Part shown: one piece after another, positions 58,106-64,000 of the stretch
Position numbering within the stretch: the stretch's first letter is position 1
Layout: each line of letters starts with the position of its first letter
Assembly: GCA_025330725.1 (NCBI GenBank)
Contig: JAIWND010000059.1
Coordinates: forward strand, 1-64,000
Length of the DNA: 64,000 nt
Source of the DNA: Chlamydoabsidia padenii
Taxonomy: Eukaryota > Mucoromycota > Mucoromycetes > Mucorales > Cunninghamellaceae
Reading direction: 5' to 3'
Made by a program: the position numbers and the translations under genes
Notes under the pieces: model-generated
Told to the model about the DNA's origin: nothing
The model's input: only the letters and a program-made list of their open reading frames with translations
Databases searched by the model: none

Positions 58106-59946
58106 TTAGGAGGATTGCTCCATTTTGATAGATGAAGGAGAGGAAGGAGAGATACTGAGGTGCTGGAAGTGTGCCAATATAGAGAGATTCATTAACCCCG
58201 TCAACCCTTGTTGCTGAGGGGTTATATCACGGCTGAAATCAGACAAAACGGCAAGTAGAGGCTCCTTGGTAACGTAATCTTCGAATACTTGTATCACACA
58301 TAAATTATTGATTGCTGCGTTTATTTCATCCCATGATGATAGTGATCGGATACCCTTCAAAAATGCATCGAAAAAAGGATTGATAAAAGAAAAGTTATAC
58401 GTATAGCATTCATCAGTTTTGATTTGTTTGTCGCCAATTACGGGCTTGGTGCACTTCTGTGAGGTCATTGCCACATCTTGGGTTTGAGGTAGCTGTGTTT
58501 CCTTGGTTTCCAATACTCGTGCACCAAATGAGTAAACTGAAGTGATACATTCCAAAGTTCTTTGTTCACGTGATCGGTAAAGGCATGTATTTTGAAACAC
58601 AGAATAATCTGATATAGCATTCAATTGGATATTCAATGAAACTTGATTGTGAAGGAATGGGCAGGAAGGGGGTAGTCGCGTCAGTAGGTGATGTAAATCT
58701 TGCCAAGGGCACTTTAGCTGAAGCGTACGAGGATCCTTGAGGGTTAACATTTCGGGTTCTTGGCATTGACCCTGTGAAATTACATGAGCACAAACAATAG
58801 TGTTGCTTTCACAGCCATTGTTGGTGCTATTGGTAGTCATTGTATTAGAGATAGGAGGGGAGTAGTCCAAATAAAATCTTGTATAGCTTGGCCATAGAAG
58901 AAATTGTTGAGATAATGTCAAAGCTGGCTGTATCGAATAAACATTTTCCTTGTGCTTCTGTGTTTGAGTATCATTACTGAAGTAAGAAGAGGAACAATGA
59001 TTTATCATTGTAGTATCATTGTAGTAGTCATTTGAGTAGCTCGTTAATGATGCAGAAAATTCAGATGGCATCCCATTCAAATTGGCGTTGGGAGTGATAT
59101 GATAAGTAGAAGCTAGTGGCGTTTGCATAGGTAAGTAACAGGATGAGGATAGAGCTGAAGATGTATCCGCGGTCGGAAGTATAGAAGCAGGCGAGTCATA
59201 GAGCGTCGCCCAATCTGAGGAAGCTGCCAGATTTGTTAAAGAAGACGATGTCGGTGTGGTAACTGACTCCCTGGCTGCTGATAACGCAGATGCTAAACGG
59301 TGATATTGTGAATATTGTGGAGGAGGGTAATAATACATAAGATTGCTGGTACCCATATGGCTCAGAAGAGGATCCATAACCATGTCATTTTCTTGGCTAG
59401 TATCTGTCAGTAATCGCATGACTAGAAGTAAAAAAAGAGTAAATGTCTTGATATTTGTTCTTTGAAATTAGAGAATTAACTTACAATGAGGATCATTTTT
59501 ACGGGTGTTTTTGAGTACTTGGATGTGAGACGACACTTGTTTCCTCGTCCTCAATTTACCGGTTTGACGGAATATGAAATCCGAGATTAATTCGTTACGG
59601 CCGCACGGTTTCCCATTCACCAGAATCTTTCTTCTACCCAATTTCGGTATGGTCTCTAATGCTATATAATCAAAATAAATCAAGTCGGTAAGTATACGAA
59701 AATAGAAAATGGTCTGTGTGTATTTTCAGGAGTAAATTGGTGTTACCTTGAATAAAGGCGGCTTCGACATCAGGCGGCCAAACTTGCTATCAAAAATGTA
59801 TTATCCAAAGATTATAAAATTAGTGAACAAGACTGTCAAAAATACATTTTTTTATATAATACTATATTGTTTGTACCTCGTCCTTGTCTTTAGTGGCATT
59901 AGTCAGATGAGGTGAGTACGAACTGGTTGCGTTGTAGTCATTGCTG
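58106..59946 (-). CDS. TEA/ATTS-domain transcription factor (TEAD-like)
   Basis: DNA-binding factor of the TEAD/AbaA/Tec1 family. Exons on the minus strand: 59946-59879 ([20 protein letters not shown]), 59790-59747 ([13 protein letters not shown]), 59660-59486 ([59 protein letters not shown]), and 59421-58106. The first three make one complete TEA domain with the helix-3 SSHIQVLK. The last exon is a Ser/Tyr-rich linker, then a C-terminal region resembling the TEAD cofactor-binding domain ([31 protein letters not shown]). Residues upstream of NDYN are in an exon not located, so the start is open. No other binding motifs were seen. Confidence 0.85.
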
Positions 59947-59949
59947 AAG

Positions 59950-60504
59950 AAAAGTTCATGTGTGCAGGCCAGCATATTAGGATATTATAGTAATGTAGGA
60001 AAAATAATCAAGTAAATTGTGTAAAACAAAAAAAAATCACTATTTAAATAAAATAAAAAAACGCAGAGTAACCAAGTATACAATTACATTTGTTTAAAAT
60101 GAAATAATGAAATCAATCGGTAAATGAAAAAAAAAGAGGCTCATGAATTCAAAAACGGTTGGTCTACTTTTGGGAATAGTGAAAACGGAGAGGAAACAAA
60201 GGGTGTAAGGGGTCACGTCAAAGTAGCAATCTATATATTAAAAGGAGAAATGGAAAAATATAGAAATATAGAAATCAATGCAGCGTCATATTAGTACTAT
60301 TATGTGCTTTGTATTGTACATACCTCTATGTTTATGTCTGTGATCAAGAAAAGTGCTGTGTATGGTATTAATCATTAATGTTTATTAAAAAAACAGGGCA
60401 AGGAGGTGAAAGGGGCAGAAGAGGGAGGGAAAGGGAGGGAACGAAAACAGGAACACATGATGACCTTTTTCTTCACAAAGTATCTTCATTTCCTTACCAC
60501 TTCT
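59950..60504. other. TEA-factor 5' region / CLASP 3' flank
   Basis: AT-rich, with no ORF supported. It probably contains the first exon and promoter of the TEA factor and the polyadenylation region of the CLASP-like gene. Confidence 0.45.
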
Positions 60505-63500
60505 TCACCTCAATTGACCGTTGGCACAAAGCTGTCGAAGACTTGATTTCTTTTTGATAGACTTGTTGACGTAATGACGGATCAAGTTAAGTTGGTCTTG
60601 TCGAAGGGCGCCCAAAAACAGGTATAAATCATCGCCCAATATTTCTTGAAATTCTACAATAGCATTCACGCACATTTTTCTTACTTGGACTTGGGGATAA
60701 TTCAGTCCTTTCACGAATACAGCCACACCTCCTCGACTCAACCATTCTTCAATGAACAAAGTGTTGTTCACTTGAGTGACACTTTGACCCAAGAACATGA
60801 ATGCAGAAGCAATGGGATCGTATCTCGGATTATTCGATATGTCGTTCATACTCTCTTCGCATGATGTTATTGGAGTATCAAAAAACGTCAATCGGTAGGT
60901 CAGGTATGCTAGAAAAACTTCAAAGACAGTTTGAGATTCCAAGCCAACCAATACAGCTTCTGTGGCATCTTCTGCAGCTGTACAAATCTATGAATACTCA
61001 AAGTTTTAATATTCGAAAAATTGGCTCCCTGAAAATTGACTATTACCGTTGGATTAGGGGATCCTCGTTTTTCCAGCAATTGTTCGAGAAGTTGCGATTC
61101 CAAAGTCATCCCCTGGCGATCGAGCTTCATTTCATAGAACCTCATCAAGCCAGTTTGCGCCAAAGCCAATTGCCGGACCAAATCAAGTATCAACAGTGTA
61201 CAGCAACTAAATTGTGGTAGTGTTAGCATGTGAAGGATGACCTGTACCAATTCGACAAAATTCCCCCCATCTTTGTTTGCAGAAGCCCACATTTCGCTCC
61301 CAGGGAACTCTTCACTCCCTCCCTGGTCCCATTTCTTCTGTATAGGCGCTTCTTTAGATAATCGCATAAGCTTTCGGAACAAGATTGAATGTTGTTGGTG
61401 TGCAGTTGTTCCTGCTGATTGACAGTATTGTTTAAGCTTATCAACTAATTGATAGAGAGAGGCTGCCTTATCCTTTGTTCCTTCACTTCGGTTATTGTTC
61501 TCAAATACAGGGTGCCATTCCGAGATATCTTCAATATTGGGTGCATAGTAAGGTACATATTTAGGAATATGTATATCTATTTCACTATTCTTAGTTATAA
61601 GATTTTCATTACTGGCTTTGATTGTCGTAGCATTATTGCTCGCCTGGGTTTCTTCACATTGAATTAAAGCAGTTGCCAACTTTTTTTTTCACATAAAGAA
61701 AATTTTAGTTTTACTTGCATATGTTTCTTTTTATATATTATCTCTTACAAGTGCAGGAACCAAATGAGTATTGGAAGAAGGAGATAGTTCATGTATATGA
61801 GGTGAGATAGGTCCGCCATTTTCATTATTACAAGAGTTCCTCATTGAAAGGGATGCGGTGGGTACCTGTAATTATATAATTGTCAGGTTAATTGATCCGA
61901 TTTATACTACTACAATACTTACAGGTGACGGATAACAAAGGTCTGTCAAAGGGGAGGCGTCTAAAACCGGCCGTGCTGGTGGCTCTTGTGAAATCAATCC
62001 AACGGAAAGCGAGTCATTTGATAATGATAGCATATCATTTTTTGTATTATTGGCAAGTGTTGTCATCTCGATCTGGGATATAGCTCCCAAATTATCAGTG
62101 CATAGTCTGTTACTGTTGATAATTGACTCATTTATAGTTTCAATAGGAGAGGTGTTAACTGAATCATCAGGTTTTTCGGTTGCTGATATATTTTCTATAT
62201 GGAACTCTGAGTTCTTTGCCTCTGACAACGAAGCTTGCTGATCTATCAGAGAGACTCCATCGCTTGTTACACACTTTAATGATTCTTGCTTGCTTTTCTC
62301 ATGAGAATCATCGTGATCATCCACTGAACCTGCTTCAATCGGCATTAAAGTTGTTGTCGTCGTCTCAGGATTAGTGGAAGACAAAGTGGGGACTGATACA
62401 GCTTGAGTAGGTGCCGATGGAAAAACAAAGCGGAGGTGAACACCGAGTATGCGAGTAATCTTGGCAGCAACAGAATCGTCTAATGTACCAACAAGCATAT
62501 CAAACAATTTCTGGTTAATTAGGCGTATATGACCTACCAAAGTAACCAAAGGCTCGTGCCAAAGAGACCCCGGGGAAGAACTTGACAACAAAGGTAGCAG
62601 GAGGTGCAAGCACTGTCGTACATTTGCATCAGATTCGAACCACGATGAGGCCAGATTCTTAGCAGTAGATTCGTTTCCAAAAAGATCTTGCCAATATGTT
62701 CGCCCAAGACCATGGCGTAATAAAGCTGGATCTTCCCCATCTTCGGAAAGCCACAGATTATCATCGTCATTGTCAGCGCCATCTTCATTATCCAATCCAA
62801 TCACACGTAAAACCAGTTCATCCATCCACAATAACCACTGTTTTGTCAATTTACGCCGCTCCATAGGGCGCATTGTAGCCTTTTTTTTAGACGCTACACT
62901 TGATTGATGATATGCACTGCTTCCACTGTTCGATCCATCCAGCACCAGTAAGCCGTTGTATATTTTCTCCGCCAAATCAGGGTCGTGCCGTTTCAAATAC
63001 CACTTGGCTCTCGCCCATGCTCTGGACGCGCTTGCAAATTTAATCCATTCATCATCCTTCTTCTGTTGTAATAGACTTTGATGAGGCTGTTGTTGTTCGA
63101 TTGCACAATCCAACATTATTTTGGGCAAATATTCGTCGAAAGGGATGAGTTTTAGCATCACTCCCATGACACTATCCCAGGTTGACAAGGCTTCATATAG
63201 TTTTGGATTTCCATTGTTTTGCTCCAATGTTGATGTAAATAATGTTAAAAGAACAGACTGGAAAGTAGCTCCGTCCACCATAAGTGCGTTGGTACCTCCA
63301 CCAGCGTCAACTTGAATAGTTGCAACATCAACAGGATACTCAACGTAAGGAATTAATTTTCTTGACAGTGCCTGTAGCCCTTCCACACGAATTGCCAAAT
63401 CTTCTTGTTGAAGCATGGCCAAAATGCTCTGTTTCCTTTTCACACTAAGTATTGATTTTTTTCTTGATAAACCAGGAACGCGCGATTTCCGAAGGTTATT

Positions 63501-64000
63501 GTTCAACGAGTTATCACTGTTACCAGTAGCGTTTTGAATTCCCTGACTAGGCGGAGCCTGTGGAAGTGTTGCTGCAGTTGCCGGTGGCGCCATTGATGAT
63601 GTTGCATGTCGGAAGACCAAGGGAGAGGTGCTTCGGAGCAGCGACGGTGACAAGGAACGCTTATGTAAACCTGTTGCTGTGTTATTGTTATTATTGGAGA
63701 CAGCGTGCTTCTGTTTGGCGGTGGCTGAATCTAGCGAGCCCACAGACGTATTGGAAGAAGATGGAGACACTTGACGGTGCTGAGGGTGAGAACTTGTAGA
63801 ATTAGAAGGGCTGCAGCTCAGAGGATCCACCGCAAGAGAAGCAAGTGCTGTGGATTTTGATCTTTCTAAAGGCTTTAAAATAGAAATAGGCAGGTGACGA
63901 AGTAAAGCATCTCCACGCTCCTGCCAGAAATACCAGAAGAACCAAAAGGGTTCGCGGCAGGTCTCACGGACGATTGGTGTTGCATCTATTAACCCCTTTT
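60505..64000 (-). CDS. CLASP-family microtubule plus-end protein, 5' end outside window
   Basis: Stabilises and rescues microtubules through TOG (HEAT-like) domains. The frame is open from the window's right edge: TPIVRETCREPFWFFWYFWQ, then ERGDALLRHLPISILKPLER, typical of the end of a CLASP_N TOG domain. A long Ser/Asn/Pro-rich linker leads to KRKQSILAMLQQEDLAIRVE and further helical repeats (WDSVMGVMLKLIPFDEYLPK, KLFDMLVGTLDDSVAAKITR). The exon ends at about 61922 (CYPSP); small exons join to LATALIQCEETQ and the C-terminal TOG-like part (PQVQVRKMCVNAIVEFQEIL, GDDLYLFLGALRQDQLNLIR), which matches CLASP C-termini. The stop is at 60505. The CLASP assignment rests on these terminal regions; the middle is less distinctive. 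Confidence 0.7.

Overview
The window looks like nuclear DNA of a filamentous fungus, most probably an early-diverging one (Mucoromycota/Mucorales-like). The genes are AT-rich, lie close together on both strands and carry many short GT-AG introns, often with long A/T homopolymers. Several are typically fungal (a THI5-type HMP-P synthase, a Cdc11-type septin, a TEA/ATTS factor, SNF1). There are no bacterial operon features and no CRISPR array. Identifications rest on recognising motifs by eye; no database search was possible.

Layout. 0.7-4.7 kb: a Mutator-like element with imperfect terminal inverted repeats (TIRs) and a decayed transposase. 4.9-15 kb: host genes for a Ulp1-type SUMO protease (+), an NKAP-family splicing protein (-) and Mediator subunit MED23 (+). 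15.5-17.5 kb: a small island with a 118-bp inverted duplication and two unrecognised broken ORFs. 17.9-32.6 kb: ABC-F ATPase (-), AP-1 beta adaptin (+), a ZW10/Dsl1-type tether with an unusual acidic tail (-), SNF1 kinase (-) and the YTH1/CPSF30 polyadenylation factor (-). 32.6-41 kb: an accessory block with a decaying Fanzor (eukaryotic TnpB-like nuclease) gene abutting YTH1, a companion ORF cluster, an F-box/LRR gene fragment and a second decayed Mutator-like transposase. 41.3-49.2 kb: FAD-dependent oxidoreductase (+), THI5 (-), a Tc1/mariner scrap, carboxypeptidase Y (-), a small hypothetical protein (-) and mitochondrial EF-Ts (-). 49.7-55.9 kb: a 5'-truncated LINE lying against a Harbinger transposase relic, then a second, internally deleted LINE. 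56-64 kb: septin (+), TEA-domain factor (-) and a CLASP-like protein (-) running off the right edge.

How genes relate. Most host genes are independent housekeeping genes. Two neighbouring convergent genes both serve vesicle traffic: AP-1 beta (trans-Golgi/endosome coat) and the ZW10-like tether (Golgi-to-ER). The ZW10-like protein is the most interesting host protein: beyond its conserved body it carries six copies of a short acidic Gly-Trp-Ser-Asp motif, resembling the Trp motifs that bind coatomer in Dsl1-type tethers. The most interesting accessory locus is the Fanzor gene, whose stop codon lies 6 nt before the YTH1 start and whose reading frame is shifted and then restored at two A homopolymers.
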